This document shows, one piece after another, positions 1-7,708 of a DNA stretch of 18,422 bases (the stretch's first letter is position 1; each line of letters starts with the position of its first letter). The notes under the pieces are model-generated. The model did not search any database, was not told where the DNA came from, and saw nothing but the letters and a program-made list of their open reading frames with translations. The DNA comes from Christensenellaceae bacterium (GTDB taxonomy: Bacteria; Bacillota; Clostridia; Christensenellales; Borkfalkiaceae): assembly GCA_016295005.1 (NCBI GenBank), contig JAEDMA010000013.1:1-18422 (forward strand), in the 5' to 3' direction. Position numbers and translations under genes: made by a program.

Positions 1-728
1 GTAACCGCGTTACCTATCAAAGCGTTTTCGGCGTCGACGTTGATATATCCGTCGGCGTTGAATCTCTGACTCGTTTCGTTACGGTCTCTGTCGTCAAAGG
101 CAAACATACCCTGAAGCCAATGCGCCGTTCCTACGTTATCATAATAACGGTAATGAGGGTTAATTCTTACTTTATCGGGAATCTGTTCCGCAGAATTTAC
201 GGAAATATTTATTTCGTTCCACGGAACGAAAAATTCAATTGTCAGCGAAACCGCTTTATCGTTCTGATAATTTGTAACCCCTTTCGCTTCAAAATTCGCG
301 CTGTTAAAGTTCCAATGATTGTTTGAATCGACGTAGAAATTGAACGTAGACGTAGCGACTTCGTAAATTACGTCTTCGGCTTTAACCGAAAACCAAAAAC
401 ACGAGTTGGCGTACATATCCATTCTTCTGACCCATTTAATGTTCGAATCGTACGCTACGGCGCCGATATACAAACCTTTTTCGGAGAAAGAAGTGGTAAC
501 GTTCATTTCCACACCGTCGTCTTTCAATATATATTTGTTCTTGTTCGACCAACGTTCTTCGTTTAACGATCCGTCGATAGTCATTCCGTCATCACAAGAC
601 ACTTTCGAATTCGGTTGATAAGTCCAGGAATACGGATTGTCGTTCTCTACCCTTTTAATTTCCGCGCAACCGCAAAGAAAGAAAATAGCGCTTACGATAC
701 TTAAAAAAGCGATTAAAATTTTCTTCAT
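1..728 (-). CDS. Surface lipoprotein with CBM9-like sugar-binding domain (partial)
   Basis: The reading frame opens at an ATG at 728 and stays open to the window edge, giving about 242 residues with the C-terminus missing. Residues 1-21 form a lipoprotein signal peptide (MKK start, hydrophobic core, lipobox L-C-G-C with Cys21), so the protein should be anchored outside the cell. Residues 51-60 read IDGSLNEERW, which is the typical opening of CBM9-like/DOMON-type carbohydrate-binding domains (iDG.ldE..W). Later segments such as LTIEFFVPWNEI (162-173) also fit that fold. The start has a good ribosome site (AAGGGG) and lies 22 bp after the GH43 gene, so it is the next gene of the transporter operon. 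Likely role: holding a glycan at the cell surface. What the missing C-terminus carries, possibly a catalytic module, cannot be seen. The domain call is by motif only. Confidence 0.75.
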   Translation of the reverse strand, partial: MKKILIAFLSIVSAIFFLCGCAEIKRVENDNPYSWTYQPNSKVSCDDGMTIDGSLNEERWSNKNKYILKDDGVEMNVTTSFSEKGLYIGAVAYDSNIKWVRRMDMYANSCFWFSVKAEDVIYEVATSTFNFYVDSNNHWNFNSANFEAKGVTNYQNDKAVSLTIEFFVPWNEINISVNSAEQIPDKVRINPHYRYYDNVGTAHWLQGMFAFDDRDRNETSQRFNADGYINVDAENALIGNAV

Positions 729-750
729 ATCTTTTCCCCTTATTTTCCTC

Positions 751-2787
751 TTATTTTCCTAATACTACGATATCGGAAATACGTATTTCCGAATTGTTGC
801 TTTTACTTATCTTTTTCGATATGCTTATCGTAATCGAATTTACCTTTATTTCGTTAAAAGACGCAAGGCACGAGGCTCCCGCTTCCACATAGTTATATGA
901 CGTTCCGATAAAATCTTTACTGAACTCTATATCGGAAACCCTTGCAACGGGAACGTATTCGCTCCCCTTGTACCAACTCGGTTTTTCGGCAAGATTAAAT
1001 TCCATAAAATCGATTTGCGAGAAAGCGTAATCATAATTATACGAATTGTACACAAGTACCGAACTTATCGTTCGAGGCTCGCTGAAATTAAGAGTAATCA
1101 AAGTTTCTCCCTTACTCGCGAATTCCCAATCGGCATAATACGAGTGAGATACGAATAATTCGTCGTTTAAGTATTGCGTTCCCGAATATCCGTTTTTACT
1201 TGTAATCGTAATCTTTGCGTCTTTGGCAATATTTTTTACGCCTATGCTGTCATACATTTTCGGTTGACAACTTTTTGTCGGTCCGTTTCCGTATAACAAT
1301 AATCCGTATTCCGGATTAGTCACCCAATGTACTTTATCTACGCTATACCATCTGCCGTACTTCTCCGCCTGATAGGTTTCGTTGGCATGTCCCCAGCCTA
1401 AAATAAACAATTCGTCTTGCGTGGGAGAATAAACCAGACAGCCGTGTCCGCAACCCGGCATCCAACTGTTGTCGAAACTTGTTCCGCAGATAGCCGAAGC
1501 ATATTGAGAAGGTTTCGTAAACGGTCCCAAAGGATTATTATCGGAAACGGTTTGTGAAATGTCGTAATATTTATTGTTGTATCCGCCGCCCGAATAACAA
1601 AGAATATATCTTCTGACGCTTTCTTTTTTATCGTTTATATAGTTTTTGGCAATCATGAACGCGCCTTCGTTACCGTCGCCGTGAGCGCCGTTTTCAAGAA
1701 CGTATTTCTCGCCCATATCGTAACTTGCCATGTTCCAGGGTTCTCTTTCCCAGTTATCGTTTTTCGTAACGGTGGTATATCCGCCGCGAATCAATAAAGT
1801 CATCGTGGAATAATCGGGGGTTACGAAATCTTTCATTTTCATACCCCAGATATGCACGCCAAAATCGTTGGAGTCCACGTGATGACAGAAATACAGATAC
1901 AATTGACCGTCGCTGTCCATAAACGGATGCGCGTCGATCGTTCCCCACGGTATATCCAGATTGTTATCACTGCTGATATCGATGGAGGGAGTATAATTAG
2001 TAAGTATTTTACCGTTCAGGTTCGGTTCGTTGGCGTCTCCGTAATATATTTCGGAAGTAACGGGAACAAACGGTCCGGTGGGAGTATCCGAAACGTAAAT
2101 ACCTATACACATAAGATTTAAATTTTGCCAGTTTCTTTCCCAGTCGTGCGTTTCGTCAAATCGCTTTTGCCACGTGTCAAGTTGAGATTGTTTAATACAT
2201 TCCTTATATAACGACGGATTTTCGTCATACGTTTTACTTTGCGTTTGCGAATAAATAAAGTATTTACCCGATACTTCGTCATAAATAACATCGGGCGCCA
2301 TAGCCGCTCCCGCTATCCAAGAATCGGCGTAATACTTAATAGAAAAAGTACCATCCACACCGCCGCAAAGTTCCCATTCCACCAGATCTTTACTTCTGTA
2401 TACGGCGCTCGTTGCGACGTAATTTCCGTTTTCATCGCTCAATCTTTTATACTGCCCGTCGTAATATTCGGCTATTAACCCCTTATATCCGTCGGCATTA
2501 GTAGCGCTGGGATACATATAGTAATAGCCGCCGTATTCGTCGTTTCCCGTTTCGTCAGTATGTCTGCCTTCCGGAACGTAAATACAGGACGCGTCGGCGC
2601 CGAATAACTGCATGTCGTTACGATAAAAATATTTAGAATCGTAAGCGTCGTTGTCCGAATTATTCGTAAAAGCCGATAATTCAAAATATTCGGCGGGAGC
2701 CGTATATCCCGACGTGTTGCACGAAGCCAGAACAAACAACGAACCGACTAACAGCAAACAAGAAATAGCTTTTACAATTTTTTTCAT
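751..2787 (-). CDS. GH43-type glycosidase lipoprotein with C-terminal discoidin-like domain
   Basis: The protein has 678 residues. Residues 1-23 are a lipoprotein signal (lipobox L-A-S-C, Cys23), placing it on the outer face of the membrane. Residues about 60-510 have five-bladed propeller features of GH43 enzymes: an early Asp (Asp65, candidate base), APDV at 164-167, IDAHPFMDSDGQLYLYF around Asp285 (candidate pKa-tuning Asp), GNEGAF with Glu374 (candidate acid), a YSGGG...GPF block (398-423) and GHG/GWGHA near 447-468. Residues about 519-678 resemble an F5/8 type C (discoidin/CBM32-like) domain, beginning NIAKDAKITITS. GH43 members usually act on arabinose- or xylose-containing glycans, but the substrate cannot be read here. 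It sits 30 bp after the permease gene in the same operon, with ribosome site AAGGTGAGAGG. Residue roles are inferred from family pattern. Confidence 0.85.
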   Translation of the reverse strand: MKKIVKAISCLLLVGSLFVLASCNTSGYTAPAEYFELSAFTNNSDNDAYDSKYFYRNDMQLFGADASCIYVPEGRHTDETGNDEYGGYYYMYPSATNADGYKGLIAEYYDGQYKRLSDENGNYVATSAVYRSKDLVEWELCGGVDGTFSIKYYADSWIAGAAMAPDVIYDEVSGKYFIYSQTQSKTYDENPSLYKECIKQSQLDTWQKRFDETHDWERNWQNLNLMCIGIYVSDTPTGPFVPVTSEIYYGDANEPNLNGKILTNYTPSIDISSDNNLDIPWGTIDAHPFMDSDGQLYLYFCHHVDSNDFGVHIWGMKMKDFVTPDYSTMTLLIRGGYTTVTKNDNWEREPWNMASYDMGEKYVLENGAHGDGNEGAFMIAKNYINDKKESVRRYILCYSGGGYNNKYYDISQTVSDNNPLGPFTKPSQYASAICGTSFDNSWMPGCGHGCLVYSPTQDELFILGWGHANETYQAEKYGRWYSVDKVHWVTNPEYGLLLYGNGPTKSCQPKMYDSIGVKNIAKDAKITITSKNGYSGTQYLNDELFVSHSYYADWEFASKGETLITLNFSEPRTISSVLVYNSYNYDYAFSQIDFMEFNLAEKPSWYKGSEYVPVARVSDIEFSKDFIGTSYNYVEAGASCLASFNEIKVNSITISISKKISKSNNSEIRISDIVVLGK

Positions 2788-2817
2788 TTTCCTCTCACCT
2801 TATAAATTTATATTTTA

Positions 2818-3681
2818 TTAACCCTTTACGCTTGAAGAAATAGCAAGGCCCTTTCTGATATATTTTTGCATGGCGACGTACATTATGATAAGCGGAGCCA
2901 TTCCCACGAAAGCCCCCGCCATACGAAGAGGCCAATTCTGCGCGTAAGGACCCGCAAACATCGCAAGCGCGACCTGCAACGTGTACATTGACGCAGACTG
3001 ACAGAAAAGCAACGGACCCAAATAATCGTTATACGCGCTTATGAACGTTAAAATAAATTGCGCTACTATAACCGTTCCCGACATGGGAAAAATAATTCTG
3101 TTAAATACGCCGAAAAATCCCAGACCGTCTATCTTTCCCGCATCGATTAAATCGTCGGGAAGTTTGACGTAAAACTGCCGCATAAAGAAAACGATGCCGA
3201 TACTGCCAAACATTCTCGGGATCATCAACGGCCAGGGAGTATTCATCCAACCTATGGAATCATACAACAAAACCTGCGCAATGGTAGCCATGGAATTCGG
3301 AAGCATAATGGTAGAAAGAAGAATCGAAAACATTACGTTCTTCAATTTAAAATGCATCTTCGCATAAGCAAACGCCGCCATAGCCGAAGTGTATATACCG
3401 ATTATTACGCCCGGTAAATAAATCCAGAGAGTATTGAATAGTCCCTGCATTAAGTTAATTCCCGCAAGTCGCGACGTGAACACCGAGACGTATCCCTCAA
3501 CGCTGAATTGCTGCGGTAACCAATGAAACTCCGCCAAGTTGGCTTCGGCCTCCGTCTGAAACGAAGTGTCTACCACTATATAAATCGGGAAAAAAACAAC
3601 AAACACGACTAAAAACGTTATTATGTAATTGCCTAAGTTGTTCTTAAAGTTTTGTAAACGTTTATTTTTATTCTCAGTCAT
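2818..3681 (-). CDS. CUT1 sugar ABC transporter permease, MalG/UgpE-like
   Basis: This 287-residue inner-membrane permease has about six hydrophobic segments. The cytoplasmic EAA-type loop is clear (DDLIDAGKIDGLGFFGVFNRIIFP, with the A-G-x-D-G core), which docks onto the ATPase. The N-terminus (ITFLVVFVVFFPIYIVVDTSF) and C-terminus (MAPLIIMYVAMQKYIRKGL) match the MalG/UgpE branch of the carbohydrate-uptake-1 family, and the length is usual for it. It lies 11 bp after the other permease gene and has ribosome site GGGAGG. It would pair with that permease to form the channel for oligosaccharides delivered by the binding lipoprotein. No ATP-binding gene is in the window; many Bacillota use a shared MsmK-type ATPase encoded elsewhere, which is an inference here. 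Confidence 0.95.
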   Translation of the reverse strand: MTENKNKRLQNFKNNLGNYIITFLVVFVVFFPIYIVVDTSFQTEAEANLAEFHWLPQQFSVEGYVSVFTSRLAGINLMQGLFNTLWIYLPGVIIGIYTSAMAAFAYAKMHFKLKNVMFSILLSTIMLPNSMATIAQVLLYDSIGWMNTPWPLMIPRMFGSIGIVFFMRQFYVKLPDDLIDAGKIDGLGFFGVFNRIIFPMSGTVIVAQFILTFISAYNDYLGPLLFCQSASMYTLQVALAMFAGPYAQNWPLRMAGAFVGMAPLIIMYVAMQKYIRKGLAISSSVKG

Positions 3682-3692
3682 TTTTCCCTCCC

Positions 3693-4619
3693 TTAATCAT
3701 AAGAAACAACTTTGTCGCTGATTTTAAATAAGATACGGGATAAAATCATTACAGCAATCGCAAACACCCAGGAAAGGGCGCACGCTCTGCCAAAGCCTTC
3801 TGTAACGTTGTTGGTTATACCCATACGATAAATGTAATACGTTATCGTCATTGCCTTGAAATCGGGGCCTATACCGTTGTTTGTAACGAGTTGCATAACG
3901 GTCATTTCCTGCAACGCCACCACAAGCCACGTGATAAATATATAAAAAACGGTAGGCGAAATGGTAGGAAGTATAACGTGGAAAAACACTTGCCTCCCGT
4001 TTGCGCCGTCGAGTTCCGCAGCCTCTTTCAACGATTTATCCACGTTGGACATCGCCGCCTGCAATTCCAGAATGTTCGTTCCTCTCATCCATATACTAAG
4101 CACCAAAACCGTCGGCATAAACCAATGCGGATTTCCCATAAAGTCGATTTTTTGCCCGCCGAGACTACTGATAATACTGTTTACGACACCGTAGTTTGCT
4201 TCAAAAATCCATTGAAACGCAAGAGTAACCGCAACAACCGAGCATACCGTCGGTAAATACGCGATAACCGAACCGAATTTCGACCCCAAAAAATTTTTTG
4301 AAAACAGATGGGCAAGAAAAACGGCTATCACAACGTTTATCGGTACGCTTATGCAGTATTCGAGAGTGTTCAACAAAGAAACTCTGACCCATTTATTCGT
4401 AAAAACAAATTTGTAATTTTCAAGTCCTACGAATATCATTCTGCTTGTATCATACGATTTTAACTCGGTAAAACTTACAATAAAAGATAAAACCATAGGA
4501 TATAGAGAAAAGATCAGGAATCCGACAAAAGGAATCATAGCCATCAGAGTTCCTACAATCTCCTCCTGCCGCCTCATCATTTTCATTCCGTTTCTTTTTA
4601 ACTTGTCATTGCCCTTCAT
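3693..4619 (-). CDS. CUT1 sugar ABC transporter permease, MalF/UgpA-like
   Basis: This 308-residue permease has a short basic N-terminus, a first membrane segment (about 27-50: MIPFVGFLIFSLYPMVLSF) and further hydrophobic helices. The EAA loop reads KSLKEAAELDGANGRQVFFHVILP, a near-canonical EAA---G motif of the MalF/UgpA/LacF group. It forms a heterodimer with the neighbouring MalG-like protein. The ATG at 4619 is preceded by AAGGTGG at good spacing, supporting it over the in-frame Met12. The gene follows the solute-binding protein gene by 18 bp, the usual order binding protein, permease, permease. Substrate is probably an oligosaccharide given the GH43 and GH3 neighbours. Confidence 0.95.
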   Translation of the reverse strand: MKGNDKLKRNGMKMMRRQEEIVGTLMAMIPFVGFLIFSLYPMVLSFIVSFTELKSYDTSRMIFVGLENYKFVFTNKWVRVSLLNTLEYCISVPINVVIAVFLAHLFSKNFLGSKFGSVIAYLPTVCSVVAVTLAFQWIFEANYGVVNSIISSLGGQKIDFMGNPHWFMPTVLVLSIWMRGTNILELQAAMSNVDKSLKEAAELDGANGRQVFFHVILPTISPTVFYIFITWLVVALQEMTVMQLVTNNGIGPDFKAMTITYYIYRMGITNNVTEGFGRACALSWVFAIAVMILSRILFKISDKVVSYD

Positions 4620-4637
4620 ATATCCACCTTTGTAATA

Positions 4638-6515
4638 TCATTTCTTCTTGTTTTCCGCCTTGATATAATTATCGTATAAATCTTCGTTAGAGTCGGAAAC
4701 CGTACTTAAAATCCATTCTTTATAACCCATAAGATCGTTACGTACATTTGAATTAAGCGGAACCGCCCAGACGTCAATCCAGGTAAAGTTTTTAAGATAC
4801 CACCAGTCGCCCGCTTTCTGATATTTCATCGCTTCTGCAAAATGTCTTATGTTTGTAGGAACGTAATCTCCGAACTTTACTTCATTAATCAAACTTTCCT
4901 GATTCGGGAAGAATCCTTGTTTTGCCAGAACCTTTTGTCCGCCGTTCCGGCTTGACATCCACATAATAAAGCGTACTATCTGGTCGCCCTTTTCTTCCAG
5001 AGACTTCGTTCTTGTCATCAGACCGCGGGAGTTGGAATGGCCCGCAATTATACCCTGCGCTTTTACCGCATCGCATTGAGGGTCGCTTTCGTCGACGTAT
5101 TCTTTATATACGGCAATAGGCGCGACGTCCCATTTGAATTTTGCAGTATCGCTGATGGTTTTTACGTAAGAAGATTGTTCCACCAGCATAGCGATTTTGC
5201 CGCCGCAAAAATAGTTTACGCTGCTACGGCTCGTGAAATAAGAAGGCTTGGGAGAAACGGATAGACCCTTGATTCCGTCGATGTCTGTACTTCTGCCGAC
5301 ACCGAGTCTCAAATATCTTTCAAACGCGTCTCTCGTGGAAGGGAGCTCGACAAACGTCAGATTATCCTGTTCTGCACCGGTATTGTTCTTTACGCTTTCT
5401 CTGATCGTAACGACCTTTCCGTTATAGGAATACGTGCCGTCGTTGTTTGCCGTAAGGATTTCTCCTTTCGGAACGTCGTATTTATCGATTAAATCCAACG
5501 TTTCGCCTTTGGTATAAGTTTTTCCCGTATATTCTCCGACGTAAGTATCGGCGTTTACCTTGTAGTTCGGCTCGGGATCAAGCAACGAATAATTCCAGTA
5601 ACCGTTGTTATTCAAATCGGCAAGACAGTCCCCTCCGACCGACCAACCGTAATTAAACCACCATTCGGTATAATAACCGTAATCCGAACCGTATTTTACC
5701 GACGCTTGCGGATTGGTTTCGGTTGCAAAGTTTCTCGCCAGATCTTCCACCTCGTCCCAGTTCATCGCAATACGATTGTTGAACACGGCGATTTCACCAT
5801 TTCCTATAGGAGACCATGAACCATAATTCACACACGGGTCGTCGCTTCTGTAAAAGCCTTTTTTGGGAACGGTCACGTCTTTTAATTTAGCAAAATCTCT
5901 CTTATATTTTCCTCTGTTATCGGGAATTTCGTTGTTGTTCCATTTATCCATATTTTCTTCGTCAACGCTGATTACTACAATCCCCGCCGATTCAAACATA
6001 GATTCGTTATAATAAAGCGCGGTAGGTCTGACTTCCATCGGAAGCCCGTATAACGGGTCGGTAGACTTACTCTTCGTTTCGGCGACTTCGTCATAACGAT
6101 ATTTAAGAAGCATGCTGTCAGGAATATCGGAAACGTCGATATCGTCGACTTTACTCATGTATTCTTCGATAGGAGTCATAAATCCCATTTCGACGTATCT
6201 CTTAAAATCGGCTTCTGCGACAAAAAATACGTCGGCGCCGCTTCTCGAACTACCGGTTTGTTGAATAAGCGTTGTGTACGTTCCGACCGGTTTAGACGAA
6301 ACTTCCACGGAAATATCGTGTTCTTTTCCGTAAGTATTATTAAAGGTATCCGTTAATTCGCTGAACAGTTTAAGTTCGCTTTCGTCGCCGTATACCCAGA
6401 ATTGTATATTACTCGAACTCGAACCGCAACCGGCTAACCCCGTCGCGCCGAACAACGTACAAAGCGCCAACGTCGCCGATAATATCTTTTTCAATGTCTT
6501 ACTTTTTGCTTTCAT
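4638..6515 (-). CDS. Extracellular sugar-binding lipoprotein of the ABC importer (large family 1 type)
   Basis: The protein has 625 residues, with a lipoprotein signal ending in lipobox L-A-G-C (Cys30) followed by a Ser-rich linker. The mature N-terminus (IQFWVYGDESELKLFSELTDTFN) is typical of family 1 solute-binding proteins (MalE/UgpB-like), which capture a sugar and hand it to the two permeases encoded next. At 625 residues it is about 200 longer than the usual 400-450. Much of the extra length lies in the middle, about residues 290-390, rich in Asn, Tyr, Asp and Gly. Aromatic residues are plentiful (YTEWWFNYGWSVGG), as expected for stacking against sugar rings. It is the first gene of the leftward operon and starts after ribosome site AGAGG. 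The ligand is unknown. Confidence 0.93.
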   Translation of the reverse strand: MKAKSKTLKKILSATLALCTLFGATGLAGCGSSSSNIQFWVYGDESELKLFSELTDTFNNTYGKEHDISVEVSSKPVGTYTTLIQQTGSSRSGADVFFVAEADFKRYVEMGFMTPIEEYMSKVDDIDVSDIPDSMLLKYRYDEVAETKSKSTDPLYGLPMEVRPTALYYNESMFESAGIVVISVDEENMDKWNNNEIPDNRGKYKRDFAKLKDVTVPKKGFYRSDDPCVNYGSWSPIGNGEIAVFNNRIAMNWDEVEDLARNFATETNPQASVKYGSDYGYYTEWWFNYGWSVGGDCLADLNNNGYWNYSLLDPEPNYKVNADTYVGEYTGKTYTKGETLDLIDKYDVPKGEILTANNDGTYSYNGKVVTIRESVKNNTGAEQDNLTFVELPSTRDAFERYLRLGVGRSTDIDGIKGLSVSPKPSYFTSRSSVNYFCGGKIAMLVEQSSYVKTISDTAKFKWDVAPIAVYKEYVDESDPQCDAVKAQGIIAGHSNSRGLMTRTKSLEEKGDQIVRFIMWMSSRNGGQKVLAKQGFFPNQESLINEVKFGDYVPTNIRHFAEAMKYQKAGDWWYLKNFTWIDVWAVPLNSNVRNDLMGYKEWILSTVSDSNEDLYDNYIKAENKKK

Positions 6516-6550
6516 ATCATTTACCTCTCATTTTTTATATTCTTCGTTAT

Positions 6551-6566
6551 ATTGTTAACAATTATA
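6551..6566 (-). promoter_or_regulatory. Probable promoter -10 and overlapping 12-bp palindrome of the transporter operon
   Basis: On the minus strand a perfect -10 box TATAAT lies at 6566-6561. The perfect 12-bp palindrome ATTGTTAACAAT occupies 6551-6562, overlapping the end of the -10 and the expected transcription start. The -35 region at the right spacing (AGCCTT) is poor, as is common for activator-dependent promoters. The remaining 6567-6810 of this 331-bp divergent region holds no convincing gene. It does contain an inverted repeat CATAAAAT (6751-6758) / ATTTTATG (6768-6775) that could be a regulator site. Confidence 0.55.
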
Positions 6567-6811
6567 TCCGTTTGCCTCTCGAAAAGGCTTTGCCGATTGT
6601 TGAAGATATCGTTTTTCCCATCGATAATCATTTATATGGTTTTACATTCGTACATAATTTGCGGAAAACCCGATATTCTTTAGTATAAGGCGTTGTCGTT
6701 CCGTGAAAAATTCTTGTATCCTTATTTAAACAAAAAACGCATACCGCCCCCATAAAATATCCTCATAATTTTATGATAACTTTTTTTCTTGAGAAATAAA
6801 TATCATTTTAC

Positions 6812-6840
6812 TTGTTTTTTATCTCATTTTTTGATATAAG
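6812..6840 (+). promoter_or_regulatory. Promoter of the AraC-family gene
   Basis: A TTGTTT box (6812-6817), a 17-bp spacer and TATAAG (6835-6840) form a plausible sigma-A promoter. The -10 ends only 6 bp before the ATG of the AraC gene, so the predicted transcript would begin at or next to the start codon. No Shine-Dalgarno sequence is seen. Confidence 0.55.
6821..6837 (+). promoter_or_regulatory. Shared 17-bp motif, copy 1 (candidate regulator site)
   Basis: ATCTCATTTTTTGATAT lies across the spacer and -10 of the AraC gene promoter. A copy differing at one position is found at 13340-13356, upstream of the second glycan operon. The position suits autorepression, but binding is only inferred. 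Confidence 0.35.
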
Positions 6841-6846
6841 TAGATT

Positions 6847-7605
6847 ATGAAACCTTATTATGAACTTTATCGCGATTACGAAGACAACATTGTAATCAGC
6901 AAAAGAAACGACTACACTTTCCCTCCTCACTTTCACGGCTCTCTTGAAATTCTTATTTTATTGAAAGGCAAATACAAAGTCAATATGGACGACAAAACTT
7001 ATACTGCCGAAGGGAAGTCCGTCGTCGTTTCCGATTCCTTTTGTTTACACGCTTTTTCAAAGATTTCTCCGGAACCTTCCGACAGCATGCTTATCATAAT
7101 TCCGTCCGCCAAACTTAAAGAATTCGCGGCGTTAAAAAACGGAAAAGCCCTGACGACAAGCATTGTGACGGATGAGAATATTGTCAGCGAAATATCCGTT
7201 CTTACCGAGAACATGATGAAACACGGCGATAACGAGGTAATCAAAGAGAAGTATGCAAATTTGATTTTAGCGTTATTCGTTTCGTCCGTAGGACTAACCC
7301 CCATATCTCAACAAAAAAACGCGACTATTCTCAAAAACGTTTTGCTTTATATCGCCGATAACTATAAGGAAGATATTTCGTTGAAATCCATTGCGTATCA
7401 TTTCGGATATTCCGAAAGCCACATTTCAAGATTGTTCCATTCCTATTTCAGAATTTCCATATCCAGATATATCAATAACATGAGAATAGAGTATATCGAA
7501 GCAAATAAGAAAAACGACGAGAAAATTCTTTCTCTGATTTACAAAGCGGGATTCAAAAGTCCCCAAACTTATTACAGAAATCTAAAATATTACAAAAAAC
7601 ATTAA
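6847..7605 (+). CDS. AraC-family transcriptional regulator with N-terminal cupin
   Basis: This 252-residue regulator has an N-terminal cupin-like sensing domain (TFPPHFHGSLEILILLKGKY, about residues 24-43, with the usual H-x-H and E) and a C-terminal pair of helix-turn-helix motifs. The first reads SLKSIAYHFGYSESHISRLFHSYF and the second ILSLIYKAGFKSPQTYYRNLKYY, both characteristic of AraC/XylS proteins. It is divergent from the transporter operon and directly upstream of GH3, so it most likely senses a sugar and controls both. An in-frame TAG at 6841-6843 blocks any upstream start, and no other usable start precedes the cupin motif, so the ATG at 6847 is secure. There is no Shine-Dalgarno sequence and the -10 box is adjacent, so translation may be leaderless. 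Confidence 0.93.
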   Translation: MKPYYELYRDYEDNIVISKRNDYTFPPHFHGSLEILILLKGKYKVNMDDKTYTAEGKSVVVSDSFCLHAFSKISPEPSDSMLIIIPSAKLKEFAALKNGKALTTSIVTDENIVSEISVLTENMMKHGDNEVIKEKYANLILALFVSSVGLTPISQQKNATILKNVLLYIADNYKEDISLKSIAYHFGYSESHISRLFHSYFRISISRYINNMRIEYIEANKKNDEKILSLIYKAGFKSPQTYYRNLKYYKKH

Positions 7606-7644
7606 AAATGTCAAAAAGTGATACAAAAAAATAAGATAATGTTC

Positions 7645-7677
7645 TCGTTTTTAAAAAATTCGTATTGTATAATACAA
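7645..7677 (+). promoter_or_regulatory. Promoter of the GH3 gene with 13-bp palindrome at the -10
   Basis: A perfect TATAAT (7668-7673) follows TCGTTT (7645-7650) by 17 bp. The -10 is embedded in the perfect 13-bp palindrome TTGTATAATACAA (7665-7677). A TCTCGTTTTT string (7643-7652) overlaps the -35, and a reverse-strand sequence similar to the shared motif lies at 7620-7637. GH3 could therefore be transcribed apart from the AraC gene; no terminator is evident in the 103-bp gap, so read-through is also possible. Confidence 0.55.
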
Positions 7678-7708
7678 CAAAGAATTAAAAATCAAGGACG
7701 AGAATTTT

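Noticed and set aside
3891..4256. 121-residue frame antisense to the MalF-like permease
   Set aside because: Shadow frame inside a clear permease gene, with no domain features.
6521..6631. 36-residue leftward frame just before the solute-binding protein gene
   Set aside because: It spans the promoter -10 and palindrome, has no ribosome site, and begins upstream of the expected transcript start.
6494..6688. 64-residue rightward frame in the divergent region
   Set aside because: It overlaps the start of the solute-binding protein gene and its promoter, has no ribosome site and no recognisable domain.
7606..7708. Terminator between the AraC gene and GH3
   Set aside because: No stem with a T run is visible; the only inverted repeat there is the short palindrome at the GH3 -10.
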